Below are positions 37,541-45,032 of a stretch of 64,000 nucleotides of DNA, piece by piece. Numbering within the stretch: position 1 is the first letter of the stretch; each line of letters begins with the position of its first letter. This stretch comes from Haloarcula mannanilytica. Its GTDB lineage: Archaea; Halobacteriota; Halobacteria; Halobacteriales; Haloarculaceae. The notes under the pieces are model-generated. The model saw nothing but the letters and a program-made list of their open reading frames with translations. It made no database searches and was not told the origin of the DNA. A program made the position numbers and the translations under genes. The stretch spans positions 310,001-374,000 of the forward strand of contig NZ_BIXZ01000002.1 in NCBI RefSeq assembly GCF_005406125.1, in the 5' to 3' direction.

Positions 37541-37822
37541 TTAGATAGCGTCGTCGGGGTCGTGGGCCTCGGCCATCCGCGTTGCTTCGGCCGCGTACTG
37601 GGCCTGTAGATCCTCGTCGTCGACGGCACCGAGGTTGTCCGGGTCGGCGTCGACGGCCGCTGTCGTCTCCCGAACGTCCGAAAACGAGGTGAGGGCGCGC
37701 TCCTTGCGGAAGTACTGCTCGCCGTCCGGTGTCGCGTACGTGAGGATGATGAGGTTCTGTTCGTCGTCGGAGTACGTCCGCTCGACCAGCCAGACGCGGA
37801 CGGTTTCTTCGGCGGCGGGCAT
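37541..37822 (-). CDS. Conserved haloarchaeal hypothetical protein
   Basis: 93 residues, acidic, with an N-terminal beta-rich half ('ETVRVWLVERTYSDDEQNLIILTYATPDGEQYFRKERAL') and a helical C-terminal half ('AQYAAEATRMAEAHDPDD'). No known motif. It converges with the DUF5828 gene; the promoter must lie in 37823-37959, shared with the divergent Cas4-like gene. Function unknown. Confidence 0.72.
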   Translation of the reverse strand: MPAAEETVRVWLVERTYSDDEQNLIILTYATPDGEQYFRKERALTSFSDVRETTAAVDADPDNLGAVDDEDLQAQYAAEATRMAEAHDPDDAI

Positions 37823-37959
37823 ACAGAACCGAACGACGCGCTGACACGTGAACGTTTGGCTGACAGCGCGAGGCAGATATGCGGCAGCGATCTATTCAGT
37901 CCCAAGCGACTGTCCACCGCGCCGAACCTTCTTGTAGGGGAACGTGACCATCCGGGTCC

Positions 37960-38622
37960 ATGTCGACCCACACGTTCAGGGAACTGGAGACGGCCGCCTA
38001 CTGTCCGCGAAAGCTCTATTACCGTCGCCGCGACGGCGCAAGCGAGATTCCCGACGAGGTCGAATCGGTCCGCCGGCTGGCCCGCGACTACGAGCGACTG
38101 CTGACCGACGACGCCGCCCTGCTGGCCGCGCCCATCGAAGTCGGTCCCGACGAGTACCGCGACCGACTCAGAGGGCTGCGGGACCGACTCGCCGACTGGG
38201 ATGCGCTGGTCGCGCCAGCGGCGACCGACGCGTATCTTGAGGGGAAGGACGCACGCGGTATCGCACACAAAATCGTCGCCGGGCGGGACGGTCCGGCCCC
38301 GTCGCTCGTGTTCGCCGGTCGGCCCCCGGAGGAGGGTGTCTGGGAACCACAGACCGTGCGGCTGGTCGCCGCAGCGAAGGCGCTGTCCTGGGAGCGCGAG
38401 CGGGAGGTCGGGCACGCCTACGCGGAGTATCCGGCCGACGGCGTGATTCGCCGTATCGACGTGAACGCGCGACGAGCCGGCGTCTACCGCAGGGCAGTTC
38501 GGACCGCCGACAGCATCGACGGCCCGCCGGGACGGGTGCGCAACGACGCGAAATGCAAGCCCTGTGCGTTCAGCGACGACTGCGGCGTCAAAACGCGGTC
38601 GCTGCGCTCGATGCTCCGCTGA
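37960..38622 (+). CDS. Cas4/RecB-like Fe-S protein, not near CRISPR
   Basis: 220 residues with Cas4-type cysteines: C15 in 'ETAAYCPRKLYYRRR' and C199, C202, C208 in 'AKCKPCAFSDDCG'. These would hold a 4Fe-4S cluster as in Cas4/AddB-like nucleases. The usual PD-(D/E)xK residues are not clear; 'LVFAGRPPEEGVWEPQTVRLVAAAKAL' takes the place of the D...ExK...QxxxY region. It could be an inactive or divergent nuclease. No cas1, cas2 or repeat array is in the window. Confidence 0.65.
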   Translation: MSTHTFRELETAAYCPRKLYYRRRDGASEIPDEVESVRRLARDYERLLTDDAALLAAPIEVGPDEYRDRLRGLRDRLADWDALVAPAATDAYLEGKDARGIAHKIVAGRDGPAPSLVFAGRPPEEGVWEPQTVRLVAAAKALSWEREREVGHAYAEYPADGVIRRIDVNARRAGVYRRAVRTADSIDGPPGRVRNDAKCKPCAFSDDCGVKTRSLRSMLR

Positions 38623-38652
38623 GACGGGCAGCCGTCCGGACGGCAGTGGGAG

Positions 38653-39237
38653 TCAGTCCCGGTCTGCCAGCCACGACTCGACGGCGTCGGCGTGTGCGCC
38701 GCGGCGGTGTATCGTCCCGCTGTCGACGTTCACGACCGTCGAGCCGGTCCCGCCGTCGGTCTGGCCGGCGTCGAGGACCACCGCGGCCCGTTCGCGGATA
38801 GCGTCGAGGTCGTCGATGGATTGTGCGCTCGGGTTCCCGGAAATGTTGGCGCTCGTTGCAGTGAGCGGTCCGGTCTCGGCAAGCAGTTCGAGCGCGAGGT
38901 CGTGGTCGGGAATGCGAATCCCGACGCGGTCCCGGCCATCGACAAGCACGTCTGGAACCGCGTTGCGGCGCTTGACGACGACGGTGACCGGACCGGGGAG
39001 GAACTCCCGCATGAACGCCAGTTCGCGGTCGCTCAGACGCGTGTACTCGCGTGCGGAGTCAACGTTGGGGACGGCCATCGACACCGGCTTGTCGCGCTCG
39101 CGGCCTTTCGCGTCGAACACGCGTTCGACGGCGTCGGCATCGAGCGCGTCCACGCCGAGCCCGTACACCGTCTCCGTCGGGTAGACGACCAGCTCTCCGT
39201 TACGGATCGCCGCCGCGGCCTCGTCGACTGTCGCCAT
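38653..39237 (-). CDS. Sua5/YrdC/YwlC threonylcarbamoyl-AMP synthase
   Basis: 194 residues from ATG at 39237 (MATVDEAAAAIRNGELVVYP). 'VYPTETVYGLGVDA', 'KGRERDKPVSM', 'PGPVTVVVKRR', 'VGIRIPDHDLALELL' and 'TATSANISGNPSAQ' match the YrdC fold. Makes threonylcarbamoyl-AMP from Thr, bicarbonate and ATP for t6A37 of tRNAs. Lacks the extra Sua5 C-terminal domain. Last gene of a tight minus-strand operon, 2 nt after the Prx-like gene. Confidence 0.92.
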   Translation of the reverse strand: MATVDEAAAAIRNGELVVYPTETVYGLGVDALDADAVERVFDAKGRERDKPVSMAVPNVDSAREYTRLSDRELAFMREFLPGPVTVVVKRRNAVPDVLVDGRDRVGIRIPDHDLALELLAETGPLTATSANISGNPSAQSIDDLDAIRERAAVVLDAGQTDGGTGSTVVNVDSGTIHRRGAHADAVESWLADRD

Positions 39238-39239
39238 CG

Positions 39240-39749
39240 TCAGAGTTGGGCTTCGACCGCGTCGTAGTCGGGGAAGTCGGGCCATTCCTCGGCGACCCAC
39301 GCGTACTCGACGGTCCGGTCGCTATCGAGGACGAACACCGATGGGCGCGGCTCCTCGATGCCGGCCATCCCGTCGAGGTCCATGTCGATGTTGTACTGCT
39401 GTGCGACGCCGTTTGCCGGGTCCGAGAACAGCCGGTGGTTCCCCTCGATCTCCCGCTCTTCAAGCAGTTGCTTGTGTTCGTAAGGCGTCGAGATCGAGAC
39501 GCCGACGACGGTGGCCTGCTCGTGCCACGCGCGGTCGCGGATCTCGTTCCAGATGTACGTCGCCGGGAATGCCCCGTCCATCGGGTGGAACACGAGCACG
39601 ACCTGCTCGCTGTCGGCACACAGCGACGAGAGCGACTCGTCCGCCCAGAACTCGTCGTTGACGAGCGGGCGCGTGAAATCCGGCGCAGTATCGCCTTCTT
39701 CGGGGTGGTCGACCGGGTCGAGGTCGACGACCTCGAAATCGAGTTCCAT
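39240..39749 (-). CDS. Peroxiredoxin-fold protein lacking the peroxidatic cysteine
   Basis: 169 residues with an AhpC/TSA thioredoxin fold: 'GDTAPDFTRPLVNDEFW', 'VVLVFHPMDGAFPATYIWNEI', 'VVGVSISTPYEHKQLLEE', 'LFSDPANGVAQQYNI' and 'RPSVFVLDSDRTVEYAWV'. The catalytic 'P-x-C-T' position reads P62-A-T64-Y, so the peroxidatic Cys is replaced by Thr. The only Cys is C44. Its ATG overlaps the stop of the glutaredoxin-like gene (ATGA 39749), so the two are coupled. Peroxidase activity is doubtful; a redox or binding role is possible. Confidence 0.85.
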   Translation of the reverse strand: MELDFEVVDLDPVDHPEEGDTAPDFTRPLVNDEFWADESLSSLCADSEQVVLVFHPMDGAFPATYIWNEIRDRAWHEQATVVGVSISTPYEHKQLLEEREIEGNHRLFSDPANGVAQQYNIDMDLDGMAGIEEPRPSVFVLDSDRTVEYAWVAEEWPDFPDYDAVEAQL

Positions 39750-40024
39750 CAGGCCACACCTCCTGCTGTCCCTTCGTCGCCGTAGGTCCGCTCCAGATAC
39801 GCGACGATGTTCGCGCTCTCGGACATCGTCACGCCGGTGTTCTCGTCAACGATGGCCGGGACGGTCCGCTTCCCGGACAGTCGCTTGACCACGTCGCGGT
39901 CCGAATGCATCGGCTCGACGAACCGCGAGTGATAGTCGAGGTCGTATTCGTCCAGTTTGCGGACGACGCGTTCACAGAACGGACACGCCTGCAGCCGATA
40001 CAGCGTGATGTCGGACTCGCTCAT
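39749..40024 (-). CDS. Glutaredoxin-like / GST N-terminal domain protein
   Basis: 91 residues from ATG at 40024 (MSESDITLYRLQACPFCERV). CPFC active site, cis-Pro 'KRTVPAIVDENTG' and 'MSESANIVAYLERTYG', which resembles the glutathione-binding 'ESxxIxxYL' of GST N-domains. Haloarchaea use gamma-glutamylcysteine rather than glutathione, so the thiol partner is an open point. First gene of the operon with the Prx-like protein and Sua5/YrdC. An upstream in-frame ATG gives a basic extension and is rejected. Confidence 0.88.
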   Translation of the reverse strand: MSESDITLYRLQACPFCERVVRKLDEYDLDYHSRFVEPMHSDRDVVKRLSGKRTVPAIVDENTGVTMSESANIVAYLERTYGDEGTAGGVA

Positions 40025-40122
40025 ACTCTGGGCGGGGATACGCGCGAAAGCCGGGTAAGGGCTTCGCTGGCGGCCCCTCCATGACAAGTCTTAATTCGCG
40101 GGCATTACAACTTCGACCGTTG

Positions 40123-41508
40123 ATGTCCCTCGACCCACCTGTGCTGTTTGAACTGCCGACAGCGTTCCTGCAGGGCGTCGAAGTCGTCGGCGTCCCGATA
40201 CCCCAGAACGTGGTACTCCTCGGCGGTATCGCCACGATTGTCCTCCTTATCGTCCTCTCGGCGTTCTTCTCGTCCTCGGAAATCGCGATGTTCTCGCTGC
40301 CCGCACACCGGACGGAGGCGCTCGTCGAGGACGGCGTTCCGGGTGCGAAGACACTCAAGCGACTCAAGGCGGACCCACATCGCCTGCTCGTGACGATTCT
40401 CGTCGGGAACAACCTCGTCAACATCGCGATGTCCTCCATCGCCACCGGACTCCTGGCGATGTACCTCTCCCAGGGCGAGGCTGTCGCCGTCGCAACGTTT
40501 GGCATCACCGCTATCGTCCTGCTGTTCGGCGAGAGCGCGCCAAAGAGCTACGCAGTCGAGAACACCGAGTCGTGGGCGCTCCGAATCTCCAAGCCGCTCA
40601 AGCTTGCCGAGAGGGTGCTGCTCCCGCTCATTCTCTTGTTCGACTACCTTACCCGCGTCGTCAACAAGATCACGGGCGGTCGCTCCGCCATCGAGACCTC
40701 CTATGTCACCCGCGAGGAGATACAGGATATCATCGAGACGGGCGAGCGCGAGGGCGTCCTCGACGAGGACGAACGGGAGATGCTCCAGCGCACGCTGCGG
40801 TTCAACGACACCATCGCCAAGGAAGTGATGACGCCCCGACTCGATATGACCGCCGTCGCCAAGGAAGCCTCCGTCGAGGAGGCCCTGGAGACGTGTATCC
40901 AGAGCGGCCACGCTCGCATCCCCGTTTACGAAGGAAGCCTGGACAACGTCATCGGCGTCATCCACATCCGCGACCTCGTTCGGGACCTCAACTACGGCGA
41001 GGCGCTGGCCAAGGACATGGACCTTGAGGACCTCATCGAGCCGACCCTCCACGTCCCTGAGTCAAAGAACGTCGACGACCTGCTGACCGAGATGCGGGCC
41101 GAGCGCCTGCACATGGTCATTGTCATCGACGAGTTCGGGACCACTGAGGGACTGGTGACGATGGAGGACCTGACCGAGGAGATCGTCGGCGAGATACTCG
41201 AAGGCGAGGAGGAAGAGCCAATCGAGTACATCGACGACGACACGGTCACAGTCAAAGGTGAGGTCAACATCGAGGAGGTCAACGAGGCGCTGGACTTGGA
41301 CCTGCCGGAAGGCGAGGAGTTCGAGACCATCGCCGGATTCGTGTTCAATCGCGCCGGGCGGCTGGTCGAGGAAGGCGAGACCATTACCTACGACGGCGTC
41401 GAGATCCGCGTCGAACAGGTGGAGAACACGCGTATCATGAAAGCTCGGGTCATTCGCCTCGAAGACGACGAGGCGGAGCCGGTCGATGCCGAAGAGGCCA
41501 CTGACTGA
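40123..41508 (+). CDS. CNNM/CorC (HlyC) family membrane protein with CBS domains
   Basis: 461 residues from ATG at 40123 (MSLDPPVLFELPTAFLQGVE); an ATG at 40081 is rejected since a TATA-like cttaattc overlaps it. DUF21 membrane domain (about 20-195; 'FFSSSEIAMFSLPAHR', 'GNNLVNIAMSSIATG'), a CBS pair (about 200-330; 'VMTPRLDMTAV', 'HARIPVYEGSLDNVIGVIH', 'DEFGTTEGLVTMEDL') and a C-terminal CorC_HlyC domain. Related proteins export Mg2+ or Co2+ or regulate them. Acidic loops suit high salt. Confidence 0.93.
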   Translation: MSLDPPVLFELPTAFLQGVEVVGVPIPQNVVLLGGIATIVLLIVLSAFFSSSEIAMFSLPAHRTEALVEDGVPGAKTLKRLKADPHRLLVTILVGNNLVNIAMSSIATGLLAMYLSQGEAVAVATFGITAIVLLFGESAPKSYAVENTESWALRISKPLKLAERVLLPLILLFDYLTRVVNKITGGRSAIETSYVTREEIQDIIETGEREGVLDEDEREMLQRTLRFNDTIAKEVMTPRLDMTAVAKEASVEEALETCIQSGHARIPVYEGSLDNVIGVIHIRDLVRDLNYGEALAKDMDLEDLIEPTLHVPESKNVDDLLTEMRAERLHMVIVIDEFGTTEGLVTMEDLTEEIVGEILEGEEEEPIEYIDDDTVTVKGEVNIEEVNEALDLDLPEGEEFETIAGFVFNRAGRLVEEGETITYDGVEIRVEQVENTRIMKARVIRLEDDEAEPVDAEEATD

Positions 41509-41556
41509 GGACACAGTAGCGGTCGTTTTAGGACGGTCGGGGTCGACAGCGACGGT

Positions 41557-41928
41557 ATGGGCTATCACCACTTCGCGGTCGACGACATCGAACCGACACC
41601 GGACCGGCCCAGCGTCCAGCGCTCTATCAGCGACGCGGCCGGACTGGACAACGCCGCTGTCAACGTCTACGAGGTCGCTCCCGGCGATGACATCCCGCTG
41701 GCGTATCACTACCACGACGATCAGGAAGAGCTGTTTTACGTCCTCTCGGGGACGCTCGCCGTCGAGACGCCCGAGGGGACCTACGAAGTCGACGAAAACG
41801 AGGTGTTCGTCGTCGAACCGGACAGCCCCCAGCGGGCGCACAACCCCGAGTCGGCGACCGAATCGGTGAAAACCATCGTCATCGGCGCGCCCGCAGTGGA
41901 CGACGTGCATCCGTACGACCCCGAGTGA
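41557..41928 (+). CDS. Cupin-domain protein
   Basis: 123 residues, one double-stranded beta-helix. Cupin motif 1 is 'YHYHDDQEELFYVLSGTL' (His, His, Glu) and motif 2 is 'PDSPQRAHNPE' (His). Probably binds a divalent metal. Short single-cupin proteins act as isomerases, dioxygenases or sensors; no substrate can be assigned. A TATA-like ttttagga lies about 30 nt upstream. Confidence 0.9.
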   Translation: MGYHHFAVDDIEPTPDRPSVQRSISDAAGLDNAAVNVYEVAPGDDIPLAYHYHDDQEELFYVLSGTLAVETPEGTYEVDENEVFVVEPDSPQRAHNPESATESVKTIVIGAPAVDDVHPYDPE

Positions 41929-41958
41929 ACAAAGCCCCGCGGCCGCTCTGCAGGACCG

Positions 41959-42171
41959 CTACTGGAGCGTGATGGCGTAGGTCAGCGCAAACAGCAGTAT
42001 CGCGCCAGTCGCGACGTTTATCGCCGTCAGTTCCGCCGCGCCGATGACGCTTAGCCCCCAGACGATGGTGGCCGCAAACGCCGTCGAGAGCACGACGTTC
42101 ATGGCGATGAGTACCCGCGGGTCACCTTGCGAGCCGCTTGCCCCCTCCTCGAACCCGTTCGCGTCGCTCAT
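41959..42171 (-). CDS. 70-residue two-helix membrane protein
   Basis: From ATG at 42171 (MSDANGFEEGASGSQGDPR). A short acidic head, then two hydrophobic helices ('VLIAMNVVLSTAFAATIVWGL', split by 'SVIGAAE', and 'LTAINVATGAILLFALTYAI'). No known motif. It converges with the cupin gene and is divergent from another small membrane-protein gene at 42231. Function unknown. Confidence 0.7.
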   Translation of the reverse strand: MSDANGFEEGASGSQGDPRVLIAMNVVLSTAFAATIVWGLSVIGAAELTAINVATGAILLFALTYAITLQ

Positions 42172-42230
42172 GCCCACGACCACGGACGGGATGCCCCTTA
42201 GCTCTTTGGCAGGCAGCCCCAACGTGACGT

Positions 42231-42545
42231 ATGGACGTTCGGAACCGCGACGGGGACTCGATCGATCCGGTCCCGTTTCTCGTCTGCACCGCGATGGCGG
42301 TGCTGCTGCTGTTCTCGCTCGGCCCGCTGTACGGCCTCGCCTACGGACTCCCGGTGTGGGCCGGCCTGGCCGTTTCGACGGTCGGGACCGTCGCCGTCTC
42401 CGCCGTCGCCTATCACCGCCTCGTGTGGACAGCGCCACCGCCCTGGGTACAGATATCCCCGCAGCTCCGCTTCCAGCGCCTCATCTACATCGGCGTCGCC
42501 TTCGCTGTCCTTCTCGTAGCCGTTTCGGCCCCGCTGGCCCTGTGA
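42231..42545 (+). CDS. 104-residue three-helix membrane protein
   Basis: Three hydrophobic segments (about 15-32, 38-62, 84-103: 'VPFLVCTAMAVLLLFSLGPL', 'LPVWAGLAVSTVGTVAVSAV', 'IYIGVAFAVLLVAVSAPLAL'). A polar loop 'YHRLVWTAPPPWVQISPQLR' separates helices two and three. No family recognised. It is 29 nt upstream of the SRPBCC gene on the same strand. Confidence 0.75.
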   Translation: MDVRNRDGDSIDPVPFLVCTAMAVLLLFSLGPLYGLAYGLPVWAGLAVSTVGTVAVSAVAYHRLVWTAPPPWVQISPQLRFQRLIYIGVAFAVLLVAVSAPLAL

Positions 42546-42574
42546 TTTACTACCCCGGGCGCACGTGGACTGGT

Positions 42575-42988
42575 ATGCGCGAGGTCGAACGCTCTCGGTT
42601 CGTGATGGCGCAGCCACCGGCTGTCCACCGCACACTCTCACCAGAGGCAGTCGTCGCGGCGGAGGGAACGTTCACCGTAACGGCCGTCGAGGAGACGGAC
42701 GCCGGGACGCTCGTTACCGCCGCCGGCCCGGGAATGTCGGTGCCGCTTCGCTTCGAATCGCTGGATGACGGGCTCCGGTACACCGCCGAGGGCGAGGTCG
42801 GCCCCTTCGACCATCTGGAGACGCGAATCACTGTCACGCCGGAGGAAAACGGCTCCCGGCTCACGATGCGATCGACCGTCTCGCTGAACCTGCCCCTGCC
42901 CTTCGCTGACCGCATCGCCGCCTGGAAGCGCGGCAACGAGCTAGAGCGGGCCATCGAGGCCCTGGCCGCCGACGTGCCCGGGGTCTGA
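42575..42988 (+). CDS. SRPBCC (START-like) family protein
   Basis: 137 residues from ATG at 42575 (MREVERSRFVMAQPPAVHRT). Pattern of a polyketide cyclase/START-like fold: N-terminal strand and helix pair, beta strands 'FTVTAVEETDAGTLVTAAGP', 'LRYTAEGEVGPFDHLETRITV' and a long C-terminal helix ('ELERAIEALAADV'). These proteins bind hydrophobic ligands in a deep pocket. Ligand unknown. Probably co-transcribed with the membrane protein upstream. Confidence 0.78.
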   Translation: MREVERSRFVMAQPPAVHRTLSPEAVVAAEGTFTVTAVEETDAGTLVTAAGPGMSVPLRFESLDDGLRYTAEGEVGPFDHLETRITVTPEENGSRLTMRSTVSLNLPLPFADRIAAWKRGNELERAIEALAADVPGV

Positions 42989-43055
42989 CCGGCGATAGGC
43001 GACGCTAAACGATGCGACCGCCGCTGGTCGTGAGACGACTGCGCACGACCACGAT

Positions 43056-43064
43056 GTGTTTAGT
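43056..43064 (+). promoter_or_regulatory. TATA box for the 68-residue zinc-ribbon gene
   Basis: tgtgtttag is centred about 27 nt upstream of the ATG at 43088. A second AT-rich stretch (aaatatacaa) is too close to the ATG to serve. Confidence 0.45.
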
Positions 43065-43087
43065 GGCTGTAACATAAATATACAATT

Positions 43088-43294
43088 ATGAGCATTCTCG
43101 ACAGCGTCAAGGAGGCACTCACGTCACAGTCGGATGCGAAGTCCCGCCCCGACGACGGGTCGAAGGGCGCGTACTGGTGTGACGACTGCGGCGTTCGTAT
43201 CCGGGATGTCGAACTGGACGGCGAACCAGTCTGTCCCGACTGCGGCGAGGAGATGCGCTTCGAGCGCGCGGCCGGCCGGGATTGTGCCTGCTAG
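43088..43294 (+). CDS. 68-residue zinc-ribbon protein
   Basis: Acidic head ('SILDSVKEALTSQSDAK'), then a zinc ribbon 'YWCDDCGVRIRDVEL', 'EPVCPDCGEEMRFE', ending 'AAGRDCAC' with two further Cys. Four Cys make the zinc site; the tail Cys-Ala-Cys could take part in metal transfer. Its TAG overlaps the TAG of the convergent CobW GTPase gene within one CTAG palindrome at 43291-43294. Role unknown. Confidence 0.85.
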   Translation: MSILDSVKEALTSQSDAKSRPDDGSKGAYWCDDCGVRIRDVELDGEPVCPDCGEEMRFERAAGRDCAC

Positions 43295-44565
43295 GGGCTC
43301 CGAACGACCGTCTCCTCGCCCTGTTCTGTCGGGAACGGCCCCGTGAGCGAGCCGGCGTCATCCCATTCTTCGTCCGTGACGAGCGCGTCGTCCAGCGCCG
43401 TCCGAAGGGCGTCTTCGTCGTAGTCTGTCCCGATGAACACCAGTTCAGTCCGGCGGTCGCCGTGCTCGTCGTGCCAGTCGAGGTCCGGCCGGTTCGCGCG
43501 GTACATGTCCCGCTCGACTTCGGGGAGACTCGCAATCCAGGGACCCTGGGCTTCGGCCCGTATCGAGGGGCCGGCCTGGCCGAGGACGACGCGGAAGTCG
43601 TTGCCCGCCAGCCAGACAGTTCCCTTCGACCGGACGACGCTCGCCGGGAGGTCCCGCAGCACATCTGCCAGCCGGACGGGGTGGAACGGCCGGCGGCGGC
43701 GGTAGGTGAAGGAGGTGATACCGTACACGTCCTCTGGATGACTGTGGCTGGCGTGTCCGTGGCTGCTATCGCCCTCAGCATCGTGGTCGTGGCCGTCGTC
43801 GTGGCTGTGTCCCGCTTCGGCCAGGGCTCGCTTCCAGCCCGGCAGGTCGTTAATTTCGTTCTGGTCGAACAGGTCTCTGTCGAACAGCCGGTCCGGGGCG
43901 ACCTGTGAGAACGTCGTTCGGATGGTCTCTGCGTCGGGCTGTAGCGCTCCCACCAGTTCCTCGGCCTCGTCGAGTTCCGCATCGGAACAGAGGTCTGCCT
44001 TGTTCAGGAGGACGATGTTCGAGAGTTCGACCTGCTCAACCATGAGGTCCGAGAGCGGGCGGTCGGCGTCCTCGGTCGTGGCGTCGCCGCTGTCTCCATC
44101 GGCGCTTGTTTCGCCGATTTCGCGGCGCTTCGGCGTCTCGCCCGCAAAAGAATCGAGAAACAGCCTGGTATCCAGTACCGTCACGAGCGTGTCGACCCGA
44201 TACAGCGCGGCCACACGCGACTCGGTGGTAAACAGCCGCGCCACAGGAGCCGGCTCGGAGATGCCCGAGGATTCGACGACCAGCGCGTCGAAATTACGGT
44301 CGTTCGCAAGCCGGACGACTGCGGTTTCGAGGTCGTCCTGCAGTTCACAGCAGATACAGCCGTTCGACAGCTCCGCGACGCCGTCGTCCACGTCGAGTTC
44401 GGACCCCTCGGCGATGAGTTCCGCGTCGACGTTGACCGTCCCCATGTCGTTGACCAGAACGGCGATGTCGCGGTCGCCGGCCTCGGTCAGTAGGTGGTTC
44501 AGCAGCGTCGTCTTCCCGGCCCCGAGGCTTCCGGAGAGAATCGTGACGGGAATCGTGTCGCGCAT
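43291..44565 (-). CDS. CobW/COG0523 GTPase with His-rich loop
   Basis: 424 residues from ATG at 44565 (MRDTIPVTILSGSLGAGKTT). Walker A 'GSLGAGKTTLL', the metal motif 'GCICCEL' (CxCC), 'ESSGISEP' and 'NKAD' identify a G3E metallochaperone GTPase. A loop near residues 250-275 is packed with His and Asp (HSHDDGHDHD, HGHASHSH), fitting Zn or Co binding. A CobW C-terminal domain follows ('GITSFTYRRRRPFHPVRL'). Delivers metal to client proteins. It converges on a zinc-ribbon gene. Confidence 0.93.
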   Translation of the reverse strand: MRDTIPVTILSGSLGAGKTTLLNHLLTEAGDRDIAVLVNDMGTVNVDAELIAEGSELDVDDGVAELSNGCICCELQDDLETAVVRLANDRNFDALVVESSGISEPAPVARLFTTESRVAALYRVDTLVTVLDTRLFLDSFAGETPKRREIGETSADGDSGDATTEDADRPLSDLMVEQVELSNIVLLNKADLCSDAELDEAEELVGALQPDAETIRTTFSQVAPDRLFDRDLFDQNEINDLPGWKRALAEAGHSHDDGHDHDAEGDSSHGHASHSHPEDVYGITSFTYRRRRPFHPVRLADVLRDLPASVVRSKGTVWLAGNDFRVVLGQAGPSIRAEAQGPWIASLPEVERDMYRANRPDLDWHDEHGDRRTELVFIGTDYDEDALRTALDDALVTDEEWDDAGSLTGPFPTEQGEETVVRSP

Positions 44566-44735
44566 ACCGCCCGTTATGGGTCGGCACCCTTCAAATCGTG
44601 CCTCCTTTCCGGCGAGCGGACACGACCGTAGCGGCTCCCGGTGAACGGACCCGAGGCGACGGGCCAGCGAACGGACGCCATCGGCGGACACCCCCGACAG
44701 CTTTTACTCCGTACCTCCCGCACACATGACCCACG

Positions 44736-45032
44736 ATGGAACTGGCCGACCGAATCGAGCGCTTTCGCCGGACGCTGCGGGAGTGGGCCCGCGGACTGTA
44801 CCACGGCATGATAACGCATCCGGCCTACGAGAAAATCGAGAAGGAAGCCGAGGACATCGAGGACGCGTTCATGCTCGCCTGCTTCCCCGACGCCTTCGGC
44901 ATCCCGTCGCCGGTGTCGTACTACACCGCCGAACTGTTGCCCTATCTCGAAGACACGTTCGAGGCCTGGGAGCGGCGGCTGTGGGACCGTGGGTCGTACA
45001 TCGAACGCAAGGGCCAGCAGTACCACTTCTGA
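44736..45032 (+). CDS. 98-residue partner of the ArsA/Get3-type ATPase
   Basis: Amphipathic helical protein ('ADRIERFRRTLREWARGLYHG', 'AYEKIEKEAEDIEDAFMLACF') followed by 'PDAFGIPSPVSYYTAELLPYLED' and a basic end (RKGQQYHF). No family known to me. It overlaps the ATPase start by one base (TGATG at 45030-45034), so the genes are translationally coupled. It may bind or regulate the ATPase or act as its membrane-facing adaptor; this is inference. Confidence 0.75.
   Translation: MELADRIERFRRTLREWARGLYHGMITHPAYEKIEKEAEDIEDAFMLACFPDAFGIPSPVSYYTAELLPYLEDTFEAWERRLWDRGSYIERKGQQYHF

Noticed and set aside
37960-38622. Cas4-like gene as sign of a CRISPR-Cas system
   Set aside because: No cas1, cas2, effector or repeat array anywhere in the window.
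39240-39749. Active peroxiredoxin
   Set aside because: The peroxidatic Cys position is Thr64 and the only Cys is elsewhere.
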